This document shows positions 17,795-26,382 of a stretch of DNA of 64,000 bases, piece by piece; position 1 is the stretch's first letter; each line of letters begins with the position of its first letter. The DNA lies in assembly GCA_022071965.1 (NCBI GenBank), contig JAJVIQ010000021.1, positions 216,423 to 280,422 on the forward strand, given 5' to 3'. The notes under the pieces were generated by a model, which was given only the letters and a program-made list of their open reading frames with translations, had not been told where the DNA came from and did no database searches. Made by a program: the position numbers and the translations under genes. This DNA comes from Gammaproteobacteria bacterium. GTDB taxonomy: Bacteria; Pseudomonadota; Gammaproteobacteria; JAJPIJ01.

Positions 17795-18505
17795 TCAGTC
17801 AAAACCGCGCCCTTCGCCGGCTTCCTCATGGGTCACGCCGTCACGGATGTGGTAGATACGCTTGAAGGTCGGGATGATCTTTTCGTCGTGGGTGACGACG
17901 ATGATCGCGGTCTCGAATCGCCTGGCCATGTCGTTCAGGATGCGGATCACGGCCATGGCGCGCTGCGAGTCCAACGGCGCGGTCGGTTCGTCGGCCAAGA
18001 TCACCGGCGGCCGGTTGACCAGGCCGCGGGCGATGGCCACGCGCTGTTGTTCGCCACCCGACAACTGCGAGGGCATGGCCTGGGCGCGATGCTGCACGTC
18101 CAGCGCAGTCAGCAATTCCAACGCACGCTGGCGCGCGTCGTCATTGGGCACGCCGGCCAGCATCGGCAGCAGCGCCACGTTGTCGGTCGCGTCTAGGAAC
18201 GGGATGAGATACGGCGCCTGGAATACGAAGCCGATCTTGTCGCGGCGCAAGGCGCGCAGGTCGCGCACCTTCCAGCCATCGTCATAGATCACCGTGTCGT
18301 CCAGGATCATGCGGCCGGACGTCGGGTCGATCACCGCGCCCAGGCACTTGAGCAGCGTGCTCTTGCCCGAGCCGGAAGGGCCGATCAAGCCGACCACTTC
18401 ACCCGGCGCCACCTGCATGTTCACGTCCTTCAAGGCAAGGGCGGCGGTGTCGCCTTCGCCAAAGCGCTTGCTCAGATTTTCGATGCGGATGCCTCTTGCG
18501 CTCAT
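17795..18505 (-). CDS. ABC transporter ATP-binding protein (MacB/LolD/DevA type)
   Basis: A 236-residue nucleotide-binding subunit that powers the adjacent permease. Walker A is GPSGSGKST, the ABC signature is LSGGEQQRVAIARGL, Walker B is VILADEPTAPLD (proline in place of the usual glycine or serine), and the H-loop is VVTHDEK. The start at 18505 (MSARGIRIENLSKRFGEG) fits the family, and the stop of the permease gene is four bases upstream. The system resembles the cyanobacterial DevBCA exporter by composition (adaptor, permease, ATPase). The substrate cannot be told from sequence. Confidence 0.93.
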   Translation of the reverse strand: MSARGIRIENLSKRFGEGDTAALALKDVNMQVAPGEVVGLIGPSGSGKSTLLKCLGAVIDPTSGRMILDDTVIYDDGWKVRDLRALRRDKIGFVFQAPYLIPFLDATDNVALLPMLAGVPNDDARQRALELLTALDVQHRAQAMPSQLSGGEQQRVAIARGLVNRPPVILADEPTAPLDSQRAMAVIRILNDMARRFETAIIVVTHDEKIIPTFKRIYHIRDGVTHEEAGEGRGFD

Positions 18506-18509
18506 TCTC

Positions 18510-19709
18510 TTATCCAATGGCTTCGGCCGGATCGACCGTGAGCGCCATGCGAATGGCGACGACGCTGGACAGCACACAGATCACGAGCACCGCGAAGAAG
18601 CCCATGACCGAGTCGATTGGCACCAGCAACACGTACTTCGGGAATAGGGGCGCAGCGAATGTGGCCGTGATCTTGCCCACGACGAAGCCGATCACGCCTA
18701 GCACCAGCGCCTGCTGCATGATCATGGCGGCGATCGTTCGGTTGCGCGTGCCGATGAGCTTGAGCACGGCGATTTCACGGATCTTGTCCATGGTCAGCGT
18801 GTAGATGATGAAGGCCACGATGGCCGCGCTCACCAGCGCCAGGATTACCAGAAACATGCCGATCTGCCGGGCCGACGTAGCGATCAGTTTGCCGATCAGG
18901 ATGTCTTCCATCTGTGTGCGGTCGTACACCGTGAGCCGTTTCCAACGGCGGATCGGTTCTGCCACTTCCTGCGACGTGAACTCGAGCCGGATGCGCACCA
19001 GGACGGCGTTGACGTAACTGTTGCTGGTCTGCGAGTCGATCACCGCGTCCAGCAGGTCCGGCGCGCCGGGGCGATTGAAGGCTGGATTGGTCTCAGTGCG
19101 GCGGCGCTGCATCAGGATGGCGTCGTTGTCCTTGAGGAACTGGGCCTCCTGCGCGTCCTTGAGGGGAATGAACACCATCGGGTCGCCGTTTGACGACACC
19201 ATGCGGCGCGTCAAGCCGACCACGGTGTAGCGGTTGCGGCGGATTTGGAGCACATCACCGAGTTGGAAGCCGGTGGCGAGGTCGGCTACGGCCTCGTAAT
19301 GTCCGCGGGTGATCTGGCGTCCGGCGACGAGATGGGGCGGCCAGCCCGGAACGCCGGGTTCGCCCGCAGTGATGCCCACCACCATCGCTCTGACGTCTTC
19401 ATCGCCCTTGCCGACCTGCATGGTCAGATAGGTGACGTTGGCCGCCTGCGCCACGCCGGGCATGGCGCGGACGCTGCGCCATAGATCATCGGGGATGCTG
19501 GAAGATTCGGCGTAAGGGCCGAGAGTGTCTTTCTGCACCACCCAGAGATCGGCGCCGCTGTTGTCCAGCAGGACCTTGCCGTCGTCCACCATGCCGCGGT
19601 ACACGCCGGCCATGGTCAGCGTCACACCAATCAAGAGGCCCAAGCCGATGCCGGTGAAGATGAATTTTCCCCAGGCATGCAGGATGTCGCGTCCGGCCAG
19701 ACTAATCAT
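18510..19709 (-). CDS. ABC transporter permease, FtsX/MacB fold (DevC-like)
   Basis: A 399-residue inner-membrane permease. There is one N-terminal helix (about residues 15-37), then a large periplasmic MacB-like core domain (about 45-265). Three C-terminal helices follow (about 280-310, 330-355 and 365-390) with the FtsX-type segment DKIREIAVLKLIGTRNR. This is the DevC arrangement for exporters that work with a HlyD-type adaptor. The ATG overlaps the adaptor stop by four bases (ATGA), so translation is coupled. An upstream in-frame extension inside the adaptor gene was rejected because it carries Arg-rich shadow sequence. Confidence 0.92.
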   Translation of the reverse strand: MISLAGRDILHAWGKFIFTGIGLGLLIGVTLTMAGVYRGMVDDGKVLLDNSGADLWVVQKDTLGPYAESSSIPDDLWRSVRAMPGVAQAANVTYLTMQVGKGDEDVRAMVVGITAGEPGVPGWPPHLVAGRQITRGHYEAVADLATGFQLGDVLQIRRNRYTVVGLTRRMVSSNGDPMVFIPLKDAQEAQFLKDNDAILMQRRRTETNPAFNRPGAPDLLDAVIDSQTSNSYVNAVLVRIRLEFTSQEVAEPIRRWKRLTVYDRTQMEDILIGKLIATSARQIGMFLVILALVSAAIVAFIIYTLTMDKIREIAVLKLIGTRNRTIAAMIMQQALVLGVIGFVVGKITATFAAPLFPKYVLLVPIDSVMGFFAVLVICVLSSVVAIRMALTVDPAEAIG

Positions 19710-20857
19710 GGCGACACCCCGGGAAGGCGATTGACCACGTGGATGCGGCTGCGCGCGGTGAGTGCCATTTCGCTGTACACGACAAGCTGATCGCCGGCGG
19801 CCAGGCCCTTTTCCACTTGTACACGCCCATCGAGATCGGAGCGACCGAGTACGACTGGCATGAACGCGAGCTTTCCGTCGGTGAGCTTCCACACGCCGCG
19901 CTTCCCATCGACCGTGCGGATGGCAGCGTTGGGAATCGTCGGCACGGCGGGCAGTTCAGGCAGTCGCACGGTGACTTCGGCCAGTTCCCCCACCGGCGGC
20001 AGCGGTGAGAGCGGCGTGTTGAAGACGATTTTGGCCAGCGTTTCTTCTGTCACCACGTCGGCCTGGGGCTCGACCCGCAGCACGCGGCCTGGCTGGTTCT
20101 GGCCTCGCCGCGAGCGCAGCACGATTCGGACAGGCAAACCGGCGGCCAGTCCCTCGGTGCTGATCTGATCGAAGCGCGTATCGACCCACAGGCTTGCAGG
20201 GTCGATGAACTCGACCACCGCTTGGCCGGCGACCATGGTGGTGCCGGGGTCAGCGTTGCGCGCGGTCACCAATCCGGCAACGGGGGCGACCAGCCTGAGA
20301 TCGCCACGCTGCGCGCGCAGGACCTCCAGTTCGGCGCGCATTCGGCTGGCATCCTCGCGCGCGGCCTCCAGCGCGGCATTGGCCACCGCCAACTCTTGCC
20401 GCTTGATGGCTGTGTTTTCTTCGCTCGTGCCACGCACGGCCTGGAGTTGCTCGTAGCGGTTCGCCTGCGTTTGCGCGAAGGTTTGCTTGGCTTCGGCTTG
20501 CCGCAAGGCGGCTTCGGCGCCCTTGATCGCGGCCTGCTGTGCGCCAATGCGCGCGTCCAGGTCCACCGGGTCCATCTCTCCCAGAACTTGGCCCGCCTTG
20601 ACCGCATCGCCCACATGCACGTCCAGCCGCTTGACCCGTCCGGCGTAGGTCGGGCCGATCTTGTACGTGTAGCGTGCCTGCACCGTGCCGATTCCCGACA
20701 ATGCCGGCGCAATCGCCCGCGGCTCGGTGGTGGTCACCGTCACGGCCACTGGCGCGAGCGGACCCGAACGCAGGGCGACATAGATGAATAACACGACGAG
20801 CGGCGCAATGACCGCAATCAGCGCGAGTGTGCGGCGCTGCAGGCGAGGAAATTTCAT
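19706..20857 (-). CDS. HlyD/RND-type periplasmic adaptor of the ABC exporter
   Basis: A 383-residue membrane-fusion protein. It has an N-terminal membrane helix (about residues 11-30) and a biotinyl-lipoyl-like half-motif (GRVKRLDVHVGDAVKAGQ, ~73-90). An alpha-helical coiled-coil hairpin spans about 95-190, followed by the second lipoyl half and beta-barrel (from LRLVAPVAGLVTARN). It links the inner-membrane permease to an outer-membrane channel; no TolC-like gene is in the window. Its stop overlaps the permease start, and its own start overlaps the TetR gene stop (20854-20857), so all four genes form one operon. Confidence 0.92.
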   Translation of the reverse strand: MKFPRLQRRTLALIAVIAPLVVLFIYVALRSGPLAPVAVTVTTTEPRAIAPALSGIGTVQARYTYKIGPTYAGRVKRLDVHVGDAVKAGQVLGEMDPVDLDARIGAQQAAIKGAEAALRQAEAKQTFAQTQANRYEQLQAVRGTSEENTAIKRQELAVANAALEAAREDASRMRAELEVLRAQRGDLRLVAPVAGLVTARNADPGTTMVAGQAVVEFIDPASLWVDTRFDQISTEGLAAGLPVRIVLRSRRGQNQPGRVLRVEPQADVVTEETLAKIVFNTPLSPLPPVGELAEVTVRLPELPAVPTIPNAAIRTVDGKRGVWKLTDGKLAFMPVVLGRSDLDGRVQVEKGLAAGDQLVVYSEMALTARSRIHVVNRLPGVSP

Positions 20858-21462
20858 CGGATGCTCCCGATACCGCGGCGATAGATGGCGAACACGCCCG
20901 GTGCGTCGCGGTGGATGCGTGCCACATCGCCCGCCAGCAGCGACTGCATCACCAACCCCTGGATCGTGCCGATGAACAGGACGGCGGCGGCATCCACATC
21001 CAGTCCCGCATCCAGTTCGCCCTGCGCCTTGCCGACTTCGAGCAGGCGACGCAGCCGCTCGCCGTAGTCGTGAATCAGGGTCTGCACCATTCGCTTGGGC
21101 AGGGTCTCTCCCGGCCGCTGCAATTCGCCGAAAAGCATCCTCGGCACACCCGGGTGCTCGGACACAAAGTCGATATGCGTCATGAATACCGCCTCAAGGG
21201 CGGTGACCGGGGACGCAGTGCTTTCTGCCGCCTTGTCCACCCGGGCCAGCAGGCGTTCCGTGACCCAGGACATCACCGCTTGCAGGATCGCGTCCTTGGT
21301 CGGGAAGTGACGAAACAGGGCCCCCTGGGTCAGCCCCATGCGCTGCGCGATGGCTGTGGTCGTTATGTCGCTGGGGTTCTGCTCGGCGGCCAGGTTGACT
21401 ACTGCCTGGACTGTGGCCGCGCGCCGCTCGTCGGCCGGTAGATGCTTGGGGTGTCCACTCAT
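20854..21462 (-). CDS. TetR/AcrR-family repressor of the ABC exporter operon
   Basis: A 202-residue one-component regulator. The N-terminal helix-turn-helix is at about residues 25-60 (TTAIAQRMGLTQGALFRHFPTKDAIL, in which the TQGALFRHFPTK part is the recognition region). The variable C-terminal domain would bind a ligand. It is the first gene of the exporter operon (overlapping the adaptor gene by four bases), so it probably represses the operon and is relieved by an exported compound. A perfect palindrome 20 bases upstream of its start is the likely operator. Confidence 0.92.
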   Translation of the reverse strand: MSGHPKHLPADERRAATVQAVVNLAAEQNPSDITTTAIAQRMGLTQGALFRHFPTKDAILQAVMSWVTERLLARVDKAAESTASPVTALEAVFMTHIDFVSEHPGVPRMLFGELQRPGETLPKRMVQTLIHDYGERLRRLLEVGKAQGELDAGLDVDAAAVLFIGTIQGLVMQSLLAGDVARIHRDAPGVFAIYRRGIGSIR

Positions 21463-21482
21463 TGCTTACAGGTCCGGAAGTG

Positions 21483-21496
21483 AGTAATTTATTACT
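21483..21496. promoter_or_regulatory. Palindromic operator upstream of the TetR gene
   Basis: AGTAAT-TT-ATTACT is a perfect inverted repeat in an AT-rich island of otherwise GC-rich DNA. It starts 21 bases upstream of the TetR start codon and 56 bases before a divergent small ORF. Position and symmetry fit a TetR-family autoregulatory site. Confidence 0.6.
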
Positions 21497-21551
21497 ATCT
21501 TATCACTGCGCACGCTTACCGCAAGAGGGGAAGCGCGAAAAGGAGACTGCG

Positions 21552-21803
21552 ATGGACAACAGAACCGTTATATCAAACGACCAACAACGGTTGATTTCGG
21601 GCGGGCGCAAACGTCGCTCTCCGCGCCTCATTGGCAGAGGAGAGCCGGCACATCACAAGGGGATGGACCATGGGCCTCCGATGTCGGAGCTGGAGGCGGC
21701 CGTGGCCTGTCCTGAGGCTCCGCTACAACACATCAGGGATCATGCGGCGGCCGTCAGCCAGCTACGCGAGTCGGTGTTGGCCCCCCTGCGTAGCGATCAG
21801 TAG
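21552..21803 (+). CDS. Hypothetical 83-residue protein divergent from the TetR gene
   Basis: Starts MDNRTVISNDQQRLISGG and ends with VSQLRESVLAPLRSDQ. An AAGGAG ribosome site lies eight bases before the ATG, which is better than expected by chance. The product is hydrophilic, with a basic middle part and a helical C-terminus. I recognise no family. It shares the TetR operator region and could be controlled by it, or could be the leftover of a longer gene at the island edge. Confidence 0.35.
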   Translation: MDNRTVISNDQQRLISGGRKRRSPRLIGRGEPAHHKGMDHGPPMSELEAAVACPEAPLQHIRDHAAAVSQLRESVLAPLRSDQ

Positions 21804-22326
21804 CGGCTCCCCTCTACGCCAGTCATCTTGCAAGACATGTCGATATCATGGGCGAAATTCGCCCGGCAGTCCCTGCCACCCCACATTCCAGCCGTCCCTC
21901 GGTTCTGAATTCCGCCCGGCCGGTTCTGCTGCCGGGCGAGTCGGGCCGTACCCGCCTGCCGGGCAGAAGGACTTTGCCATTGGCGTCAGCGGCGGCGCTT
22001 CTCGCGGGATGTGCGGTGGACGGCGGCAGCGGCGGCGCCTGCCAGGCCGCATACCAGAGGGACTGCCGCGACCGCGCCGGTACGCCCGACCGCCATGCCC
22101 TCCACGCCAGCTACGACACCTACCATGCGAGGCGGGGCGAGGAACCGGGGATTCACTAGCTCATCTCCTGCGTCTGTCGCGCGCCATCGCAAGTGCGCTC
22201 GGGACTGGTGCTGACGATACGCATCCCGTCCGGGTTCTCCGTCCAGGACTGCCCGGGCCGCGCGACCGCCGGCCGACGGCGGGCGCGCGAGAGCCACGGC
22301 GCGGTCAGTCCCGGCCGATGCGGCGA
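21804..22326. other. 523-base stretch without a confident gene
   Basis: The best frame is on the plus strand (21848-22159). Its second half looks like a lipoprotein signal (LPLASAAALLAGC) followed by a short Cys- and His-containing tail, but there is no good start codon or ribosome site just before that segment. The stretch separates the exporter island from the ebo genes. It may contain the island end, but I found no repeat of the tRNA-Ser 3' end here. Confidence 0.3.
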
Positions 22327-23193
22327 TCAGGTCCCGGGCACGCGGCGCTGCAGCCACAGCGTCGCCGCAAACGCGGCAACGGCTGCTCCCGCCCAGGCGA
22401 TCTGGCCGCTCGCGGCGATCAGCACGGCGTCGAGCAGCGAGATCCCGGCAATCAGACATCCGATCGCACGGCGGATGTTGCGTGCCCGCCCGATGATCAG
22501 CCGCACCGCGGCGATCACCCAGCCCAGAAACAGGACGAGAAGGACGGCCGTGCCGGGATTTGCTGTCGACGGCGCCATCGCGACGAATGGCACGGCGAGG
22601 AACAGCAGCGGCCAGTAATGCGTCAGTGGCTGTCCGCTCTCATGCTTGGCAGCGTAGGTCAATCCAATCAGGTAGCAGAGCAGCAGCACGGCGGCAAAGA
22701 GAACCTGCGCCGCCAGCGTGCCCGACACGCACAGCGCCGAGGTGAAGTAGACGAGCGCGCGGCAGGCCCCCATCAGCAGGGGACTCAGCGGATTGTTCTT
22801 GTGAAAGAGATCGTAACCGACGATCGCGAGCGCCAGCGCGATGCCGGAGGCGATGGGCGCCCAGGGCCGCCCCGTGGCGGCGTTCGTCGCGACCGCGGTG
22901 ACGAGACCGATCGCCATCACCAGTGTCGTGAATCCGGCAGCGAACACGGTGCCGGCGGAGATGTCGCCCCGCGGGATCGGGCGGTCGGGGCGCTCGCGGC
23001 GGTCGATGCCGGCGTCGCAGGCATCATTCAGAAACATTCCGGCTTCGTAGTACAGCGTCATCGCGAGCAGGAGCAGCAGGACGGTGCCGGCCCGCGGCGC
23101 GGCATCGCTGAGCACGACGGCGGCGAGTACGTTCGACCATACGGTCGGCAGATTGGATACCCGGCCGAGCCGGAGGAGGGTCCTCGGGTTCAC
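22327..23193 (-). CDS. eboC: EboC: UbiA-family membrane prenyltransferase of the ebo cluster
   Basis: A 288-residue polytopic membrane protein with about eight helices. The first UbiA aspartate motif is clear (NDACDAGIDRRERPDRPIPRG, residues ~57-77, in the cytoplasmic loop). The second motif is the weaker YDLFHKN near 145 with no second aspartate. UbiA enzymes attach prenyl chains to aromatic or other acceptors; in ebo clusters the acceptor is unknown. The start is a GTG whose GTGA overlaps the eboE stop, so it is translationally coupled. It is the last gene of eboD-eboE-eboC. Confidence 0.9.
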   Translation of the reverse strand: MNPRTLLRLGRVSNLPTVWSNVLAAVVLSDAAPRAGTVLLLLLAMTLYYEAGMFLNDACDAGIDRRERPDRPIPRGDISAGTVFAAGFTTLVMAIGLVTAVATNAATGRPWAPIASGIALALAIVGYDLFHKNNPLSPLLMGACRALVYFTSALCVSGTLAAQVLFAAVLLLCYLIGLTYAAKHESGQPLTHYWPLLFLAVPFVAMAPSTANPGTAVLLVLFLGWVIAAVRLIIGRARNIRRAIGCLIAGISLLDAVLIAASGQIAWAGAAVAAFAATLWLQRRVPGT

Positions 23194-24392
23194 TGGCGCA
23201 ATTGAGCCCTTACCCAGCGCAGCTCACGGGCCAGGGCGGCGGGCAGATGCGGCGCCCGCAACGACGCGGGCAGCACGTTCCAGGTATAGGTCTCGACTTC
23301 CAGGTGCGTGCAGACGCACTTTTCCAGGTGCATCGCCAGATACTCCTCGATCTCGCGCCGCGTGCTCGACAGCTGGCCGAGGTCGTCGGCGAACACCGGC
23401 ACGTGGAAGTGGATGCGCCATTCGCGAGCGGCGCCCATCGGCCGGAAACCGGCCAGGGCTTCGCCGAGGTCGAGGTAACGGGTCAAACCGTCGTCGCGGC
23501 GCTCGACGACCTGATGCAGGTAGATCCCGTCATCGAATGCCGACAGCCGCTCGCAGATGGAGGCGTCGACCCTGGGCACCCGCAGCCCCGCGCTGATTTG
23601 GATCTTGCCGATGGCGATACCGGCCGCCGAAAGTTGCGCCATCGCCTCACGCGGTGTCTCGAACTCCACGGCCAGATGACAGAGATCGACGCACACCGTG
23701 AGATGCCGGCGTACGATGCGTTCGGCCTCATCAGCGGTCACACCGGCAAACCGCATCAGTTGCGCGCGCGCTGCCTCGCAGAACAGCCACTGCTCGAAGA
23801 ACGCCACGGTCTCGGGGATCGTTTCCAGGTGACAGCAGGGCTCCGGCTCCAGGGCCAGGACGATGGTCCTGCCGGTGGCGTTGCGGAGACTGGCAAGCCC
23901 GGCGGCCGCCTGCAGCAGGTTCGTCGCGACGCTAGCGAGGACGTCATCGCCCGCCAGATCCCGGTGAAAGCCGCAGGGCACGGTGCTGATCGAGCCGTAG
24001 TCGACGTCATCGGGCAGCACCGACGCCAGCAGGCGCGCGAGCGCGATCGTATATCGCAGGCGCTGCGCGTCGCGCCAGTCGGGACGGTAGACCCTCTCCT
24101 TGACGCTGCCGCGGTGGAAATCGCCGTACGGGAATCCGTTGATCGTGTAGACGTAGAGATCGTTGTCGGCGAGGGCCTGTCGCAGCGTCTCTACCCGGCG
24201 GTCGTCCTGGAACTCGAGAGCGGCCCGTGCGGCGACGCGCAGACCCACGCCCATCGTCTCATCGGGAACGACCGCCGCCTTGACCTGCGGCACCAGCGTG
24301 GTGACATGGTGAAGTACGTCGTCTGCGCTTTCGCCAGGGTGGACATTGGTGCAGTAGCCGAGGTGGCCGGAGGCCGCGCCGGTCAGCCTCAT
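23190..24392 (-). CDS. eboE: EboE: xylose-isomerase-like TIM-barrel protein (metabolite traffic protein)
   Basis: A 400-residue protein. It starts MRLTGAASGHLGYCTNVHPGE, the family-typical opening. Conserved acidic and histidine residues occur in LALEPEPCCHLE, VCVDLCHLAVEFE, the KIQISAGLR strand, RIHFHVPVFAD and HLEVETYTWNVLP; this is the metal-site layout of xylose-isomerase-like barrels. EboE is assigned to the Ebo set that in cyanobacteria is needed to deliver the scytonemin monomer to the periplasm; the reaction is unknown. The ATG overlaps the eboD stop by four bases. A longer upstream frame was rejected as shadow of eboD. Confidence 0.9.
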   Translation of the reverse strand: MRLTGAASGHLGYCTNVHPGESADDVLHHVTTLVPQVKAAVVPDETMGVGLRVAARAALEFQDDRRVETLRQALADNDLYVYTINGFPYGDFHRGSVKERVYRPDWRDAQRLRYTIALARLLASVLPDDVDYGSISTVPCGFHRDLAGDDVLASVATNLLQAAAGLASLRNATGRTIVLALEPEPCCHLETIPETVAFFEQWLFCEAARAQLMRFAGVTADEAERIVRRHLTVCVDLCHLAVEFETPREAMAQLSAAGIAIGKIQISAGLRVPRVDASICERLSAFDDGIYLHQVVERRDDGLTRYLDLGEALAGFRPMGAAREWRIHFHVPVFADDLGQLSSTRREIEEYLAMHLEKCVCTHLEVETYTWNVLPASLRAPHLPAALARELRWVRAQLRQ

Positions 24393-25597
24393 GCGCCGGC
24401 TCCGCGCAGCTTCAGCCAGTCGACCGCCTGTTGCATCCGCTGATGGTCGATCTCGTGAACATCGCGGGAACTGCCGATACCCGTCAGCATCGTCACCGTC
24501 AATCGCCCGCCGAGGTGCTCGCGGAATTCCTGCAGCCCGGCCATCAGTGCGAGGCCGCCGTTGTCGCTTCGCGACTCGAGCGCCGGGTGCCAGAGCTCGA
24601 AGCCCAGGGCGTCCATCAGCGCAACGAGTCGTTCGACGTCCGCAGCGGGCAACAGGCCGATCAGCGCGGCGTAGCGGGCGTCGAGCGACATACCAATCGC
24701 GACGGCCTCCCCGTGGCGAACGTCGTGCTGCGACAGTGCCTCGAGCTTGTGCGCGGCCCAGTGGCCGTAGTCGAGCGGCCGCGCGCTGCCCGTCTCGAAC
24801 GGGTCGCCGCAACTGGCGATGTGCTGCATGTGCAACTCCGCGCAGCGACGGATCAGGTGCTCGACAGCGGCATCGTCGAACGCGCGCAGGCGCTGCGCGT
24901 TCGACTCCATCCAGTCGAAGAAGTCCGGGTCGCGTATCAACGCCACCTTGACAGCCTCGGCCATGCCGGCGATCCGGTCGCGCACCGACAACGTGCGCAG
25001 GAAAGAGAAATCGCTGATCACGGCGTGGGGCGGAGCGAACGTTCCGAGCAGATTCTTCATCCCGAAGGCGTTGACACCGTTCTTGACGCCGATCGCCGAG
25101 TCATCCTGCGCCAGTACGGTTGTCGGCATGCGTATCAGGCGAATGCCCCGGTGGGTCGTCGCCGCGACGTAGCCGACGAGGTCCAGGAATGCACCGCCGC
25201 CAATGGCGATGACAAACGAATGCCGGTCAATCCCCAGATCGATCAGGCGCCGCTGAAGACGCATGACCAAGGCGGGATCGTTCTTGCAGTCCTCGCCGCC
25301 GGCGACGATCCCGGGCGGGCAGGCGAGCCGCATCCGCGTCGAATGATGGTTCGCGTAACACTGGATCATTCCGCCGAGCAATGGCCATGCGGCAGCGACA
25401 CCGGCGTCGATGAGGACGCAGACACGGTGCGGTCTGTCCGGCACGCCCTCGGACATGGTCCGCGCAAGGATCGGATTGCACACGCTGAAGACATCACGGC
25501 TGAACCAGACCGGGTAGTCGGTCGTCACCGAAAAGCGCTGCCGATAGACCTGCGGCGCCATCTCGATGACATGAATGCTTTCGCCGGGTGAAGACAT
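24389..25597 (-). CDS. eboD: EboD: 3-dehydroquinate-synthase-like sugar phosphate cyclase
   Basis: A 402-residue member of the DHQS/sugar phosphate cyclase family. NAD-binding residues are in IAIGGGAFLDLVGYVAATTHRG and RMPTTVLAQDDSAIGVKNGVN. The metal ligands are the glutamate in GMAEAVKVAL and histidines in LDYGHWAAHKLE and VRHGEAVAIGM. All are kept, so the enzyme should be catalytically competent. It differs from AroB (GHTFGHAIE replaced by GHWAAHKLE), so it is not the shikimate enzyme. It is the first gene of the minus-strand ebo block and diverges from the cytochrome c gene across ~296 bases. A second possible start is the ATG 36 bases further in. Confidence 0.9.
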   Translation of the reverse strand: MSSPGESIHVIEMAPQVYRQRFSVTTDYPVWFSRDVFSVCNPILARTMSEGVPDRPHRVCVLIDAGVAAAWPLLGGMIQCYANHHSTRMRLACPPGIVAGGEDCKNDPALVMRLQRRLIDLGIDRHSFVIAIGGGAFLDLVGYVAATTHRGIRLIRMPTTVLAQDDSAIGVKNGVNAFGMKNLLGTFAPPHAVISDFSFLRTLSVRDRIAGMAEAVKVALIRDPDFFDWMESNAQRLRAFDDAAVEHLIRRCAELHMQHIASCGDPFETGSARPLDYGHWAAHKLEALSQHDVRHGEAVAIGMSLDARYAALIGLLPAADVERLVALMDALGFELWHPALESRSDNGGLALMAGLQEFREHLGGRLTVTMLTGIGSSRDVHEIDHQRMQQAVDWLKLRGAGA

Positions 25598-25893
25598 GTG
25601 CGAGGAGCCTCTTGACGGGCAGTGCGTTGCGCATGCGCTTGCGGCGATTATGCGTCAGCCCATGGCAATGTGCGATAGGGCTGGTGGTTTGCTGGAAACG
25701 AAGGAGAATTTCCTGCTCGGTAGAGGGAAAAGTTGACGATCGGTGTCGAGTGCACCAGGTGAAGCGCGCCGGTGTCGGGTGCGCAGCGCCGTGCAACGTT
25801 GTCGTGCCCGGCGTGTCTGAGGTACCGTGTGCGGCGGCCGGCGAAAATGAAATGCAACGAAAAACGACCACTGAAGAACCTGGAGAGACAAAG

Positions 25894-26382
25894 ATGCTCA
25901 GGACATGGTGGAAGAACCCGACGAACACTTGCACCGCCGCGGTCATCGTCCTGGGCGTGTCGATGGCCGTTGGCGCGAGTACTCATGCCGGGGAAAACTC
26001 GACGCCGCTGACCTTCACAAACACCTTCAGCGGCGAACCGCTCGATGTGACTCCGCCGGATGGAGAGATCGCGACCGAGGCGACGACGCATTTTCTCCGG
26101 ACCGCCGAGAATATCTATGTCGGCGACGCTGCTGCCATCGGCAAGGGCAGCGAACTGTTCCTGAAGCAATGCGCGGTCTGCCACGGCATCAATGCGACGG
26201 GGCGCATGGGACCGAGCCTCGTCGACGATGAGTACGTCTACAGCAGGAACGCGAGCGACAAGGGGATCTTCGAGACGATCTATGGCGGGGCCGGAGGATT
26301 GATGGCGCCGCTGAAAGGACGCATCACGCAGGACGAGATCCTGAAGATCATGGCGTACCTCAGGAGCCTGAGGGCGAAGTAG
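25894..26382 (+). CDS. Secreted monohaem c-type cytochrome
   Basis: A 162-residue protein. The N-terminal signal peptide (about residues 1-33) is MLRTWWKNP, then a hydrophobic core ending VGASTHAGE. A single CAVCHG haem-binding motif sits near residue 91. The distal region LMAPLKGRITQDEILKIMAYLRSL supplies the axial methionine and the typical C-terminal helix. The GRMGPSLVDDEYVY segment resembles cytochromes that accept electrons from PQQ dehydrogenases. A GGAGA ribosome site precedes the chosen ATG. The nearest downstream gene is a PQQ-dependent dehydrogenase, so an electron-acceptor role in the periplasm is likely but inferred. Confidence 0.9.
   Translation: MLRTWWKNPTNTCTAAVIVLGVSMAVGASTHAGENSTPLTFTNTFSGEPLDVTPPDGEIATEATTHFLRTAENIYVGDAAAIGKGSELFLKQCAVCHGINATGRMGPSLVDDEYVYSRNASDKGIFETIYGGAGGLMAPLKGRITQDEILKIMAYLRSLRAK

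Noticed and set aside
21804-22326. Search for a direct repeat of the tRNA-Ser 3' end as an att site of the exporter island
   Set aside because: No convincing copy was found by eye up to the ebo genes, so an integrase-type island is not supported.
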